Source of the DNA: Actinoplanes sp. TFC3
Lineage (GTDB): Bacteria; Actinomycetota; Actinomycetes; Mycobacteriales; Micromonosporaceae
Assembly (NCBI RefSeq): GCF_001553785.1
Contig: NZ_LOJP01000002.1
Span: forward strand, 15,974 to 79,973
DNA: 64,000 nt
Direction: 5' to 3'
Position 1 is the first letter of the stretch; every line of letters starts with the position of its first letter. The notes under the pieces are model-generated. The model was given only the letters and a program-made list of their open reading frames with translations, searched no databases and was not told the origin of the DNA. Shown in pieces: positions 36,323 through 44,362 of the stretch. A program made the translations under genes and the position numbers.

Positions 36323-37690
36323 ATGGGCGTCATCGAGCTCGGCCTCGTCACCGATCATGACGAGACGGTCGACGAGCCGGCCGCCGCCCGGCGCCTGGGC
36401 AGCCCCCGCGAGATCCGGCGCGTGCTGGTCGCCGTGGCCGCCGCGTTGTGCCTGCTGCTGTGCACCGCCTCGGCGCCGCCGCACTCGTTCGCGCCCGCGC
36501 AGCTGTGGAGCATCCCGCTGCTGAGCGGACAGGACTCCTTCATCTCGGCGGACGACCAGGTGTACGTGTTCACCGGCACGGCGGGCGGCAACCGGCGGCT
36601 GAGTGCGTACGGGCTGCGTACCGGAAAATTGCGCTGGACCGTCCCTGAGCTTGACGACGCCGCCTGGATCGGCACCGTGCAGTCGGGGGTCATCATGCTG
36701 CCCACCGGCCGGGCCACCGTGGAATTCGACACCGACAACGGTGGCGTCGGTTTCCGGGAGTTCAACCGCGAGACCATCGCCATCGACGCCGCGACCGGCC
36801 GGCAGCTGTGGCGACTGCCCGGCGAGGTCGCCGCCAGCCACGGCGACCTGGCACTGCTCACCGAATGGGACGAGCAGGGCAGTACCGTCCGGACTTTGCG
36901 CGCGGTCGGCCTGCATGACGGCATCCCGGCCTGGCAGAACTCCCCGGCCGCGGTGCAGAGCTGGACCACCAGCGAGGATCTCGGCCGGCTGGTCACCGCC
37001 ACCGGCGAAGGGCTCGTGCAGGTGCTCGACTTCGCCGACGGCAGCGTGCAGACCAGCCGGAAACTGCCCTGGGCCGGGCGTGCCACCTCGGGAGACCGCT
37101 CCACCGACATCAGCACCGAGGGTCAGCAGCTCGTCGTGCGCAACGTGGCGGGCAGCAAAGCCACCGTCACCGCGTACGACCTCGCCTCGCTCACCGAACG
37201 CTGGCACCTCACCAGCGACACTCTCAACGGCTTCTACGGCTGCGGACCGGTGATGTGTCTCAACGACGCGAGCGGCGTGGCCGGCTACGACCGGCTGACC
37301 GGACGGCGGCTGTGGCAGCGGGCCAGCGGCGGATGGGCAGTGCCGGTCGGCCCGGACCGGCTCATCCTCGAGGACGGCCAGGAGGGCGCCCGGCATGCCC
37401 TGCTCGACAGCCACACCGGCGCCACGCTGGCCGACCTCGGCACCGCCGGCATCGTCTGGGACTACCAGGACACCGCCAGCACCGCGTACGTGCTGATCCG
37501 CACGACCAGCCCGCCGCAGCGAACCGCGCTCGGCGAGGTCGACGAGCACTCCGGCGAGATCCGGCTGCGCGGCTTGATCGACGAGATGCAGGACTACGGC
37601 TGCCACGCCGAGGGCACGCTGCTGCTGTGCGCCACTGCCGACGGCCGGCTCACCGTCACCGAGACGGCCTGGTTCACGGCCGCCGGCTGA
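36323..37690 (+). CDS. membrane-anchored PQQ-like beta-propeller protein, paralogue 3
   Basis: A 455-aa third copy, closest to paralogue 2. It begins MGVIELGLVT, with a transmembrane helix (LVAVAAALCLLLCTASA) and propeller repeats (AYGLRTGKLRWTVPE, AATGRQLWRLPGE). CGPVMCL and GC...LC pairs are conserved. Cys in the membrane segment does not form a canonical lipobox. The last 17 nt overlap the convergent prfA end. Together the three genes look like a recent tandem expansion. Confidence 0.8.
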   Translation: MGVIELGLVTDHDETVDEPAAARRLGSPREIRRVLVAVAAALCLLLCTASAPPHSFAPAQLWSIPLLSGQDSFISADDQVYVFTGTAGGNRRLSAYGLRTGKLRWTVPELDDAAWIGTVQSGVIMLPTGRATVEFDTDNGGVGFREFNRETIAIDAATGRQLWRLPGEVAASHGDLALLTEWDEQGSTVRTLRAVGLHDGIPAWQNSPAAVQSWTTSEDLGRLVTATGEGLVQVLDFADGSVQTSRKLPWAGRATSGDRSTDISTEGQQLVVRNVAGSKATVTAYDLASLTERWHLTSDTLNGFYGCGPVMCLNDASGVAGYDRLTGRRLWQRASGGWAVPVGPDRLILEDGQEGARHALLDSHTGATLADLGTAGIVWDYQDTASTAYVLIRTTSPPQRTALGEVDEHSGEIRLRGLIDEMQDYGCHAEGTLLLCATADGRLTVTETAWFTAAG

Positions 37691-38765
37691 TCTCCGACTC
37701 CCCCGCCAGCCGCGCCGCCCGGTCCGCCTCGCCCAGCGCGTCCAGCACGGCATCCAGCTCGCCGCCCAGCACCAGGTCGAGGTTGTACGCGGTGTAGCCG
37801 ATGCGGTGATCGGTGATTCGGTTCTGCGGGAAGTTGTACGTGCGGATGCGCTCCGAGCGGTCCACCGTGCGTACCTGCGCCTTGCGGGCGTCGGACGCGG
37901 CGGCGTCGGCCTCCTCCTGCGCGGCGGCCAGCAGCCGGGCCCGCAGGATGCGCATCGCCTGCTCGCGGTTCTGCAGCTGGCTCTTCTCGTTCTGGCAGCT
38001 CACCACGATGCCGGTGGGCAGGTGGGTGATCCGCACGGCGGAGTCGGTGGTGTTCACCGACTGCCCACCCGGACCGGACGAACGGAACACATCCACCCGG
38101 ATGTCGCCCGGATCGATCTGCACGTCGACGTCCTCGGCCTCGGGCAGCACCAGCACTCCGGCCGCCGAGGTGTGGATGCGGCCCTGCGACTCGGTGACGG
38201 GCACCCGCTGCACGCGGTGCACGCCACCCTCCCACTTCATCCGGGACCAGACGCCGTGGCCGCCGTCGGGCACGCCCTTGGTCTTCACCGCCACCGAGAC
38301 GTCCTTCACGCCGCCCAAGTCGGAATCCTGCGCGTCGATGATCTCGACCACCCAGCCCCGGCGCTCGGCGTAGCGGGTGTACATCCGCAGCAGATCGCCG
38401 GCGAACAATGCGGACTCCTGCCCACCCTCGCCGGCCTTGATCTCGACGATCACGTCCTTGGCGTCGTGCGGGTCGCGCGGGATCAGCATCTCGCCGAGCT
38501 TCTCCTCAAGCGCGGGCAGCACCGCGGCGACCGCGTCCACCTCTGCGGAGAACGACGGATCCTCGGCCGCCAGCTCCCGGGCAGCGGTCAGGTCGGCCCG
38601 CGCCGCCTCGAGCTCGGTGTGCGCGGCGTACACCGGCGCGAGCTCGGCGAAGCGCCGCCCGACCCGGCGTACCAGGGCCTGGTCGGAATGGATGGAGGGG
38701 TCCTCCATCTGCTTCTCAAGCTGCGCGTACTCGTCCAATAGCTGGCTGAGCCGGTCGTTACTCAC
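37674..38765 (-). CDS. prfA: peptide chain release factor 1
   Basis: Recognises UAA and UAG stop codons and triggers peptide release. The 363-aa protein has the codon-reading PVT tripeptide (RVPVTESQGR) and the catalytic GGQ in SSGPGGQSVNTTDSAVR near residue 240. The start is GTG with GGGGGA close upstream. The gene ends in a 17-bp overlap with the third PQQ gene. Its partner methylase prmC is displaced to 31-32 kb. Confidence 0.96.
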   Translation of the reverse strand: MSNDRLSQLLDEYAQLEKQMEDPSIHSDQALVRRVGRRFAELAPVYAAHTELEAARADLTAARELAAEDPSFSAEVDAVAAVLPALEEKLGEMLIPRDPHDAKDVIVEIKAGEGGQESALFAGDLLRMYTRYAERRGWVVEIIDAQDSDLGGVKDVSVAVKTKGVPDGGHGVWSRMKWEGGVHRVQRVPVTESQGRIHTSAAGVLVLPEAEDVDVQIDPGDIRVDVFRSSGPGGQSVNTTDSAVRITHLPTGIVVSCQNEKSQLQNREQAMRILRARLLAAAQEEADAAASDARKAQVRTVDRSERIRTYNFPQNRITDHRIGYTAYNLDLVLGGELDAVLDALGEADRAARLAGESEISRRP

Positions 38766-38783
38766 AAATCCCCCAACATGCCA

Positions 38784-38820
38784 ACGGCGCCCGGCCCCCC
38801 TGCGGGGAACCGGGCGCCGT
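38784..38820 (-). terminator. hairpin terminator after rpmE
   Basis: An 11-bp stem (ACGGCGCCCGG with its complement) continues into an inner C/G stem. It lies directly after the rpmE stop and just before prfA, so prfA may be read by readthrough or its own promoter. Confidence 0.7.
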
Positions 38821-38828
38821 GGAGGCCG

Positions 38829-39056
38829 TTACTTCTTCTTGGTGCCGCCGGCGTTGACCTTCGCGTACTTCGCCTGGAACTTGGCGACGCGACCCGCGGT
38901 GTCCAGCACGCGCTGCTTGCCCGTGTAGAACGGGTGGCAGGCGCTGCAGGTCTCGACGCGGATGTCGCCCTTGGCGGTGCTGCGGGTCGTGAACGTGCTG
39001 CCGCAGGAGCAGATGACCTCGGTCGAGGTGTACTCCGGGTGAATACCGTTCTTCAT
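38829..39056 (-). CDS. rpmE: 50S ribosomal protein L31, zinc-binding form
   Basis: A 75-aa ribosomal protein. Cys16, Cys18, Cys37 and Cys40 (CSC and CSAC) make it the zinc-containing L31 type, usually replaced by a Cys-less paralogue during zinc starvation. A GAGAGGG stretch lies upstream of the ATG. In the conserved order rho would be its upstream neighbour; the RNA repair cassette now lies between them. Confidence 0.96.
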   Translation of the reverse strand: MKNGIHPEYTSTEVICSCGSTFTTRSTAKGDIRVETCSACHPFYTGKQRVLDTAGRVAKFQAKYAKVNAGGTKKK

Positions 39057-39204
39057 GTGTGCTCGGTCCCTCTCAAATGAACAGGTCGCCGGGTCGCCGT
39101 CGGCTGATCAGCGTGAACCGGAACCTTCTACTGGCCGATGAACCAGTCTGCCACGTCGGGTGTTCCTCGCGGAAATCAGGAGGCAGCGGACGGTCCTTGG
39201 TCGA

Positions 39205-39252
39205 TAACGTGAGCAGCCCTCAAGGCATTCCCCACCAGGAGAGGAAAGTGTC
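39205..39252 (+). promoter_or_regulatory. leader of the RNA repair cassette with ribosome-binding site
   Basis: A TAACGT hexamer (about 39207-39212) is a candidate -10 for the cassette. An AGGAGAGGAAAG ribosome-binding site lies just before the ATG at 39253. Further upstream the palindrome TTCC-N4-GGAA (about 39163-39176) could be an operator. Confidence 0.35.
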
Positions 39253-40305
39253 ATGACGCTGCTCGCGGACGTTCTCGACCCGGCCGAGCTGGCTGCGGCG
39301 ATCGAGGCCGGGCACGTGCGGGTGCAGCGCCACCCGTCACGGCCGTACGTGATCTACAACTACACCGAGGCGGCCCAGTTCGCCGGCGCCTGGACCCCGG
39401 TAACGCTGGCTTGCCGCGGCCTCGTCACCGCCGCCGACGGGACGATCTTGGCTCGCCCCTACGAGAAGTTCTACAACCATGATCAGCCGCAGGCCCCCAA
39501 GCTCGACCCGGTTGCCGAAGTACGCACAACCGACAAGGCGGACGGGTCGCTCGGCATCATCTACCCCGATGGCGACACCTGGGCGGTGGCGACCCGTGGT
39601 TCCTTCGCCTCGGATCAGGCCCGGCACGCCACTCACCTGCTGCAGACCCGCTACGCCGGCTTCACGCCGCCCGAGGGCCGCACGGTGCTGGTGGAGATCA
39701 TCTACCCGGAGAACCGGATCGTGGTGAACTACGACGGGCTGGACGACCTGGTGCTGCTCGGTGCCGTGGACATCGCCAGCGGGCGCAGCTTCGGGCCCGA
39801 GGCGGTGCCGCAGTGGCCCGGTCCGGTGGTCGAGTCGTTCGCGTACGCGAGCCTGGCCGAAGCGCTGGCCGCTCCGCCGCGCGCGGGGCGGGAGGGGCTG
39901 GTCGTGCACTTCCCGGCGACCGACGAGCGGGTAAAGATCAAGTACGCCGGGTACGTCCGGCTGCACCGGCTGGTGACCGGGCTCACCGACCGTACCGTGT
40001 GGGAGGTTCTGGTGGCCGGCGGCGACCTCGACGCGCTGACCGAACCCCTGCCCGACGAATTCCATGCGTGGGTTCGCAAGGTCGCCGGGGAATTGATCGC
40101 AGCGGTGGACCGGAGGGCAGAGGACGTGGAGAAGGAGTACGCGGCACTGGTAGCCGGCCTGCCCGAGGGCTGGACCCGGCGCGAGTTCGCGGCCCAGGCG
40201 GTGCGCAGCCCGAACCGGGGAGCTTTGTTCGCGCGCCTGGACAACAAGGATTACCGGCCCGGCCTGTGGCAACTCGTCAAGCCGGCCGGGGAGGGAAGGC
40301 TGTGA
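39253..40305 (+). CDS. T4 RNA ligase 1-like RNA ligase
   Basis: ATP-dependent RNA ligase of 350 aa. The nucleotidyltransferase motifs are in order: motif I KADGS with Lys95 as the AMP-accepting residue, motif Ia ATRGSF, motif III-like VEIIYPENRIVVNY, motif IV EGLVVHF and motif V VKIKYAGYVRLH. Upstream, CRGLV and ARPYEKFYN match the N-terminal Rnl1 signatures. In phage T4, Rnl1 seals tRNA cut in the anticodon loop after Pnkp has repaired the ends. Here the kinase-phosphatase gene overlaps the stop by 4 nt (GTGA). The C-terminal ~90 residues are helical and may recognise RNA. A strong ribosome-binding site supports the start. Confidence 0.9.
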   Translation: MTLLADVLDPAELAAAIEAGHVRVQRHPSRPYVIYNYTEAAQFAGAWTPVTLACRGLVTAADGTILARPYEKFYNHDQPQAPKLDPVAEVRTTDKADGSLGIIYPDGDTWAVATRGSFASDQARHATHLLQTRYAGFTPPEGRTVLVEIIYPENRIVVNYDGLDDLVLLGAVDIASGRSFGPEAVPQWPGPVVESFAYASLAEALAAPPRAGREGLVVHFPATDERVKIKYAGYVRLHRLVTGLTDRTVWEVLVAGGDLDALTEPLPDEFHAWVRKVAGELIAAVDRRAEDVEKEYAALVAGLPEGWTRREFAAQAVRSPNRGALFARLDNKDYRPGLWQLVKPAGEGRL

Positions 40306-41198
40306 CCAGGTTGCTGATCACCCGGGGGCTGCCCGCTTCCGGCAAGACCACGTTCGCCCGCAAGCTGCAGCCGCAGGTCGTCCGCGTGAACCGCGATGAC
40401 CTGCGGCGCATGCTGCACGGCGAGCGGTTGTACACGCAGTGGGCCGAGGGGCAGGTGACGCATGCGCAACGGGCCGCGGTGGAGGCGTTGCTGCGCGCGC
40501 ACGCCAGCGTGATCGTCGACGACACCAACCTGCGGGCCAAGACCGTACGCGAGTGGGCCGAGCTGGCCGCCAAGTTCGGTGCGTCGTTCGAGGTGCACGA
40601 CTTCACCGATGTGCCGGTCGAGGAGTGCATCCGCCGCGATGCCGGCCGCCCGGACGGCGAGCGGGTGGGGGCGGACCCGATCCAGCGGATGCACGACCGG
40701 TACCTGGCGGGTAGGAACCTGCCGCTGCCGGTGCCGTACGTCGAGCCGGGAGGACCGGGCATCGGGTACGACCCCGATCCGGAGCTGCCTGCGGTGGTGC
40801 TTGTCGACATTGACGGCACTGTGGCGTTGATGCGCGACCGCAGCCCGTTCGACTGGGGCCGGGTGGGTGACGACGCGCCCAACCCGGCGGTGATCGCGGC
40901 GGTGCGGGCGATGCACGCGGCCGGCAACGCGATCGTGTTCTGTTCCGGGCGCGATGAGGTGTGCCGCCCCGAGACCGAGGCCTGGCTGGATCTTTACGTG
41001 AAGGTGCCGTACGAAGGACTATTCATGCGACCGGCCGGCGACAGTCGCAAGGATGCGATCGTGAAGCGGGAGATCTTCGACCGGGAGATCCGCGAGCGCT
41101 GGCGGGTGGCCGGCGTCTTCGATGACCGGCAGCAGGTCGTACGGATGTGGCGCGCCCTGGGGCTGACGGTGTTCCAGGTCGCGGAGGGGGACTTCTGA
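40302..41198 (+). CDS. T4 Pnkp-like polynucleotide 5'-kinase / 3'-phosphatase
   Basis: End-healing enzyme of 298 aa, close to the 301-aa T4 Pnkp. The N-terminal P-loop kinase has GLPASGKTTF with Lys15 and VNRDDLRRML, and phosphorylates 5'-OH ends. The lid carries RRDAGRPDGERVG. The C-terminal HAD-type phosphatase has VDIDGTV (Asp169, Asp171), CSGRDE and FDDRQQVVRMW, and removes 3'-phosphates or 2',3'-cyclic phosphates. The GTG start overlaps the ligase stop. Together with the two flanking ligases it completes a heal-and-seal pathway. Confidence 0.92.
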   Translation: MTRLLITRGLPASGKTTFARKLQPQVVRVNRDDLRRMLHGERLYTQWAEGQVTHAQRAAVEALLRAHASVIVDDTNLRAKTVREWAELAAKFGASFEVHDFTDVPVEECIRRDAGRPDGERVGADPIQRMHDRYLAGRNLPLPVPYVEPGGPGIGYDPDPELPAVVLVDIDGTVALMRDRSPFDWGRVGDDAPNPAVIAAVRAMHAAGNAIVFCSGRDEVCRPETEAWLDLYVKVPYEGLFMRPAGDSRKDAIVKREIFDREIRERWRVAGVFDDRQQVVRMWRALGLTVFQVAEGDF

Positions 41199-41199
41199 G

Positions 41200-41832
41200 A
41201 TGGCCGGGCAGGCGGGCAAGTATCCGCGTACTTTCCACCTGCCCGACTCCCCCGGCGCGTCCAGCGATGACAAGGTGCAGGCCGATCTGAGCTGGCTGGA
41301 CGGCGAACTGGTGGTCACGGAAAAGCTCGACGGGGGCAACCTGACCTTCACCCGCGACGCGATGTATGCCCGCTCGCTGGATTCCGGGACGAATGCGTGG
41401 GACGTGCCGGCCAAGGCATTATGGGCGATGACGGCTTATCGGATTCCGGACGACTGGCGGGTGTGCGGGGAATCCATGTGGGCGCAGCGCAGCATCGCGT
41501 ACGCGGAGCTGCCCGGTGTTTTCATTGTCTTCGGCATCTGGGACGAGACGAACACGCTGCTGGGCTGGGACGACACGGTGGATTGGGCGCAGCGCCTGGA
41601 GCTGCCGGTAGTGCCGGTGCTCTACCGGGGTGGCAGTTTGAGCGAGGCTCGCGCGGCCTGGTCGCTGCGGCATTCGCCGGAAACATCCGAGGGCTTTGTG
41701 GTGCGTAGCGCCGGCCGGATTCCCGCCGACGAGTTCAGCGTCAAAGTCCTTAAATGGGTACGTCCGCAGCATGTCCGCACCGAGGCCTCCTGGCGCCACC
41801 GCGATGACTTCGCCACCAACGGTTTCGCCTAG
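41200..41832 (+). CDS. second RNA ligase (Rnl2-type nucleotidyltransferase fold)
   Basis: A 210-aa ligase-like protein containing only the nucleotidyltransferase core. Motif I is EKLDGGN with Lys42 as the likely AMP site, motif III region CGESMWAQRSIAY, motif IV SEGFVVR and motif V FSVKVLKWVR. This order matches the RNA_ligase family (Rnl2-like) but without a recognisable C-terminal domain. It begins 1 nt after the kinase stop, with GGAGGGGGA upstream. Its substrate may differ from that of the first ligase, for example nicked duplex RNA. A strong hairpin follows. Confidence 0.85.
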   Translation: MAGQAGKYPRTFHLPDSPGASSDDKVQADLSWLDGELVVTEKLDGGNLTFTRDAMYARSLDSGTNAWDVPAKALWAMTAYRIPDDWRVCGESMWAQRSIAYAELPGVFIVFGIWDETNTLLGWDDTVDWAQRLELPVVPVLYRGGSLSEARAAWSLRHSPETSEGFVVRSAGRIPADEFSVKVLKWVRPQHVRTEASWRHRDDFATNGFA

Positions 41833-41834
41833 AA

Positions 41835-41866
41835 AACGGGGCCGACCTCGAAAGGCCGGCCCCGTT
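41835..41866. terminator. bidirectional hairpin between RNA repair cassette and rho
   Basis: A 10-bp stem (AACGGGGCCG with its complement) lies between two convergent stops. On the + strand a GTTCTGG tail follows; either transcript could end here. Confidence 0.7.
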
Positions 41867-41879
41867 CTGGAACAACTGC

Positions 41880-44036
41880 TTATTCGCCGGGTGTGCTCTT
41901 CGCGATCTGCATGAGGAACTCGACGTTGGTGCGGGTCTGCTTGAGCCGGTCGAGCAGCAGGTCGAGCGCGGCGCCGGACTCCAGCGAGCTCAGCACCTTG
42001 CGCAGCTTGTGCATGATCGCCAGCTCTTCCTTGCCGAGCAGGATCTCTTCCTTACGGGTGCCGGACGGGTGCGTGTCGATGGCCGGGAACGTACGCCGGT
42101 CAGCGATCTTGCGGTCCAGCTTGAGCTCGGCGTTGCCGGTGCCCTTGAACTCCTCGAAGATGACCGTGTCCATCATCGAGCCGGTCTCCACCAGCGCGGT
42201 GGCGAGAATGGTCAGCGAGCCGCCGTTCTCGATGTTGCGCGCCGCGCCGAGGAAACGCTTCGGCGGGTAGAGGGCCGTGGAGTCGATACCACCGGACATG
42301 ATGCGGCCGGAGGCGGGCGCCGCCAGGTTGTACGAGCGGCCGAGGCGGGTCACCGAGTCGAGCAGCACGACCACGTCGTGGCCCAGTTCGACCAGGCGCT
42401 TGGCCCGCTCGATGGCCAGCTCGGCAACCGTGGTGTGGTCCTGCGGCGGCCGGTCGAAGGTGGCCGCGATGACCTCGCCCTTCACCGAGCGCTGCATGTC
42501 GGTGACCTCTTCGGGCCGCTCGTCGACCAGCACGACCATCAGGTGGCACTCGGGGTTGTTGTGGGTGATCGCGTTGGCGATCGCCTGCAGCACCATCGTC
42601 TTACCGGCCTTGGGCGGCGAGACGATCAGGGCCCGCTGGCCCTTGCCGAGCGGCATCACCAGGTCGATGACGCGGGTGGTCAGGATGTGCGGCTCGGTTT
42701 CCAGCCGCAGACGCTCCTGCGGGTAGAGCGGGGTGAGCTTGTAGAACTCGGGCCGCCGGCGGGCCTCGTCGGGTTCCATCCCGTTGATGGTGTCCAGGCG
42801 CACGAGCGGGTTGTACTTGTCGCGGCGCTGCTCACCACCGTCACGCGGCGCGGAGCGCACGGCCCCTGTGACCGCGTCGCCCCGGCGCAGGCCGTGCTTC
42901 TTGACCTGCGACATCGACACGTACACGTCGTTGGGGCCGGACAGGTAGCCGGTCGTGCGCACGAACGCGTAGTTGTCGAGCACGTCCAGGATGCCCGCCA
43001 CCGGGACGAGCACGTCGTCCTCGTTGACGTGCGGTTCCCGGCCGCCGCCCTCGCGGCCACCTTCGCGGCCACCGCGATCCTCACCGTCACGGTCGCGGCC
43101 CCGGCGGCGATCCCGGAAGCGGCTGCGGCGGCTGCGACGGCCACCCTCGCCGTTCTCGTTGTCGTCATCGTCGTGGGCGTCGTTGCGCGGGCCGCGGTCG
43201 TTGCGGTCGCCGCCGTTGCGGTCGCGGTCGTTGCGGTCGTTGCGGTCGCGGTCGTTGCGCTCGCCCCGGTCGCGGTCGGTGCGGTCGTTGCGCTCGCCGC
43301 GGTCCCGGTCACCCCGGTCCCGGTCGGTGCGCTCGCCGCCCTCGGTGCGCTGCTGGTTGCGCTGGCGGTCGCGGTTGCGCTCGCCCCGCTCCGGCCGCTC
43401 GCCGGTCTCGACGCCCTCGGTGCGGGTGCCGACCTGCTCGCGCGGCTCCCGGTCGGCCCGGTCGGTGCGGTCCGAACGCTCGGTGCGCTCGGAGCGGTCG
43501 CCCCGGTCGCCCCGGTCGGTGCGGTCCGAGCGCTCGGCCCGGTCGCCGCGGTCCTGCCGGTCGCGCCGGCTGCGCCGCGGCTCGGCCTGCTCGGTGGCGG
43601 GGGCCGCGTCGACGGGCAGCGCGGTCTGCTCGACCTGCACGGGTGCGGACTGCTCAGCCGCGGGGGCCGGCGCGCTGGCGGGCGCGGGGGCCGACTCGGC
43701 GGGTGGTGCGGTAGCGACCGGCGCGCTGGCTGCCGGCGCGGCTGCGGTCGCGGTGGCCGTAGCGGTGCTGCGGCGCGAACGCGGCGCGCTCTCGGCGGCG
43801 GGAGCGGCGGCCGCGGAGCCGCCGTTCTGACGCTCGGTGATGGCGGTGATCAGCTCGCCCTTGCGCATCCGGGCGGTGCCGGAGATGCCCAGGGACGCCG
43901 CGAGGCTCTGCAGCTCGGGCAGCAGCATCGCGGATAGACCCGTGCCGCCGCGGCGGCGCTTGGTGACAGCCGCGGTGGTGGCGCCGTCATCAGCGACGTC
44001 AGAAACACCCGACGTCACGTCGGTGGTGTCGCTCAA
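41880..44036 (-). CDS. rho: transcription termination factor Rho
   Basis: Hexameric RNA helicase that ends transcripts. The 718-aa protein begins at a TTG with AAGGAA upstream. Residues ~1-75 hold the Rho N-terminal helical domain (LPELQSLAASLGISG). A long disordered insert rich in Arg, Asp, Gly and Asn (about residues 150-340) follows, as in other high-GC actinobacteria, where it adds RNA affinity. The RNA-binding core is followed by the P-loop SPPKAGKT and the Q/R-loop regions of the ATPase domain. It is separated from thrB by a 326-nt leader, in keeping with self-regulated termination. Confidence 0.95.
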   Translation of the reverse strand: MSDTTDVTSGVSDVADDGATTAAVTKRRRGGTGLSAMLLPELQSLAASLGISGTARMRKGELITAITERQNGGSAAAAPAAESAPRSRRSTATATATAAAPAASAPVATAPPAESAPAPASAPAPAAEQSAPVQVEQTALPVDAAPATEQAEPRRSRRDRQDRGDRAERSDRTDRGDRGDRSERTERSDRTDRADREPREQVGTRTEGVETGERPERGERNRDRQRNQQRTEGGERTDRDRGDRDRGERNDRTDRDRGERNDRDRNDRNDRDRNGGDRNDRGPRNDAHDDDDNENGEGGRRSRRSRFRDRRRGRDRDGEDRGGREGGREGGGREPHVNEDDVLVPVAGILDVLDNYAFVRTTGYLSGPNDVYVSMSQVKKHGLRRGDAVTGAVRSAPRDGGEQRRDKYNPLVRLDTINGMEPDEARRRPEFYKLTPLYPQERLRLETEPHILTTRVIDLVMPLGKGQRALIVSPPKAGKTMVLQAIANAITHNNPECHLMVVLVDERPEEVTDMQRSVKGEVIAATFDRPPQDHTTVAELAIERAKRLVELGHDVVVLLDSVTRLGRSYNLAAPASGRIMSGGIDSTALYPPKRFLGAARNIENGGSLTILATALVETGSMMDTVIFEEFKGTGNAELKLDRKIADRRTFPAIDTHPSGTRKEEILLGKEELAIMHKLRKVLSSLESGAALDLLLDRLKQTRTNVEFLMQIAKSTPGE
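43195..43575 (-). repeat. low-complexity Arg/Asp codon repeat within rho
   Basis: Short degenerate tandem units of 6-15 nt (GACCGC-type codons) encode the RGDR/NDR/TDR-rich insert of Rho. The array may vary in length between strains through slippage. Confidence 0.7.
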
Positions 44037-44362
44037 TGGATTCCTTCCGTCGAAAAAACCAAGACCACCCGGGTCTGCAGCAGCCTGGTGGCCGGGTGCC
44101 CTCGGAGCCCGCTTCGCACCTGCGGCGCGGGGTTTTTGCAGCACGGCAGCTCGACGGTTTCCCGACCTGTGCTTCCCGATCGGCCAGGATGGTCCGGCCG
44201 GCACGCACAGGTAGGTCTCGGCGAGTGCAGCGACCTGAGGTTCCGCTGCTCGGCGTGTGCCTTGAAAAGAATTGAGACGAGCCAGATCGGCAAAAGTCTC
44301 GGGGGTGCGCGCCGAACCGCAGAGATCGCTTGCTTCGCGGGTGTGCTAGGTCTTGAGCGTAG
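44037..44362 (-). promoter_or_regulatory. rho leader region
   Basis: 326 bp with no gene. On the minus strand a TACGCT box (44354-44359) could start a ~300-nt rho leader. Within it lies a GC stem (44108-44131) which on the + strand is followed by TTTTT, so it may stop antisense transcription. No further structure was found. Confidence 0.4.

Noticed and set aside
42009..43937. Open frame antisense to rho ending in Val/Ala repeats
   Set aside because: The Val/Ala runs are the complement of the Arg/Asp repeat of Rho.
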